Below are positions 63,313 through 64,000 of a stretch of DNA of 64,000 nucleotides, piece by piece. The stretch lies in the NCBI GenBank assembly GCA_009840005.1, contig VXOR01000086.1:1-64000 (forward strand), read 5' to 3'. Numbering within the stretch: the stretch's first letter is position 1; each line of letters opens with the position of its first letter. Under the pieces are notes generated by a model. The model searched no databases, had not been told where the DNA came from, and was given only the letters and a program-made list of their open reading frames with translations. Source of the stretch: Gemmatimonadota bacterium (GTDB taxonomy: Bacteria; Latescibacterota; UBA2968; UBA8231). A program made the translations under genes and the position numbers.

Positions 63313-64000
63313 CTACTCCAGCAGAATGCCGCCGTCAAGGACGATATTTTTACCCGTCATCGACGGAGTTCTGCACAGCATTTCAAAAACATAGAGCAGG
63401 TGCATAGGGGGGACTTCCTGGTTCCACACCTTCATTAGGTTTTTGACCCCGTCAATGGCTTCGCGCGGCGTGTTGGAAATCATCTGGCCGCTGACAATGA
63501 CCGGGCTGATGGAATTGACGCGAATCCCGAATTCCTTGCCTGCCTGCACCGTATAGTTGCGGCTGAGACCGAGCAGAGCCGCCTTGCTGCAAACATAAGG
63601 TGCCCCCACGTACAATCCGCCCACCAAGGCGGCCAGCGACACAATGTTGATGATTTGCCGGTCGCCGCTGCCATGCTGCATCAAGCCGACCGCGCCTTGG
63701 CTCATAAAGGCCGCGCCTTTTGCATTTACATTGAGGACGCGGTCCCAGTTGTCCTCGGTCATGTCGAGCAACTTTACCTCGCTGAGTAGCCCGGCGTTAT
63801 TGATGAGCAGGTCGAGGCCGTCGTACCGTTCGGCTATTTCAGCATAGAAGGATTTGATCTGCGCGACATCGCTGAGGTCCACGCGATGGACGCTGTACTC
63901 GCCACCGTAGGACGCGACGGCCTCCTCAGTCTCTTCTTGCGGCACCACATCCACCAGAATGGGGACCCCGCCGCGCGAGGCGATAAAGGTCGCAAAGAGC
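63313..64000 (-). CDS. SDR-family oxidoreductase, 5' end outside the window
   Basis: The visible 229 residues belong to a classical short-chain dehydrogenase: LLINNAGLLSEV (NNAG), IINIVSLAALVGGLYVGAPYVCSKAALLGLSRNY with the Ser-Tyr-Lys catalytic set, and NSISPVIVSGQM. The glycine-rich cofactor motif lies beyond position 64000, so the gene is incomplete here. It ends in LDGGILLE. Confidence 0.9.
   Translation of the reverse strand, partial: LFATFIASRGGVPILVDVVPQEETEEAVASYGGEYSVHRVDLSDVAQIKSFYAEIAERYDGLDLLINNAGLLSEVKLLDMTEDNWDRVLNVNAKGAAFMSQGAVGLMQHGSGDRQIINIVSLAALVGGLYVGAPYVCSKAALLGLSRNYTVQAGKEFGIRVNSISPVIVSGQMISNTPREAIDGVKNLMKVWNQEVPPMHLLYVFEMLCRTPSMTGKNIVLDGGILLE

Overview
The window (64 kb, about 58-60% GC in the metabolic genes, visibly AT-richer in several islands) looks like a chromosomal piece of an uncultured Gram-negative bacterium. 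TamB and a BamA/TamA-type barrel protein show an outer membrane. Three phytanoyl-CoA dioxygenase-like genes sit among many paralogous oxidoreductases and isomerases for unusual sugars or polyols. That mix is typical of Latescibacterota- or Poribacteria-like genomes; this placement is an inference from gene content, not a measured affiliation.

Layout. (1) 1-7.2 kb is an accessory island: a 27-bp direct-repeat pair around small unknown ORFs; a promoter-led three-gene cassette (YaaW/UPF0174 protein, Mrr-like nuclease protein, HTH-membrane-UPF0174 fusion); a HigB toxin with a short HigA; an RraA-like gene; and a rearranged ribbon-helix-helix/DUF1016 nuclease locus with three related 25-bp palindromes. 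(2) 7.2-31.9 kb is an almost unbroken run of minus-strand genes. Most are catabolic (TIM-barrel protein, amidohydrolase, threonine aldolase, PhyH enzymes, alcohol dehydrogenases, a TPP enzyme, sugar epimerase, Gfo/Idh/MocA, FAH, two MFS transporters). They are interleaved with polA, metG, a NotI-type restriction-modification pair and a HigA/GIY-YIG-like pair. A probable structured RNA with promoter and intrinsic terminator lies at 24.3-24.65 kb. (3) 32-34 kb holds a sugar acyltransferase, a UPF0175/PIN toxin-antitoxin pair and a truncated zeta-toxin gene. (4) 34-36.2 kb holds a creatininase-family gene and queE-queC (queuosine/7-deazaguanine). (5) 36.4-49 kb is plus-strand core: DUF502, a membrane zinc peptidase, a secreted protein-tamB-BamA/TamA-like-GNAT operon, ilvD and a 2-hydroxyacid dehydrogenase. 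(6) ssrA (tmRNA) at 49.6-49.95 kb is followed at once by a defence island (50-58.9 kb): orphan HicB, hsdR, a vapBC cassette inserted at the hsdR 3' end, hsdS, hsdM, an AlbA_2/ATPase protein, then broken copies of hsdM and a sulfatase gene. (7) 59-64 kb returns to catabolism: enolase-superfamily dehydratase, aldehyde dehydrogenase, PhyH, an unknown protein and a partial SDR.

The best candidates for something undescribed are the UPF0174-nuclease-HTH/UPF0174 cassette at 1.3-4.0 kb, the structured RNA at 24.3-24.6 kb, the palindrome-associated RHH/DUF1016 locus, and the way toxin-antitoxin and AlbA genes are inserted into the type I restriction operon with duplicated gene ends.
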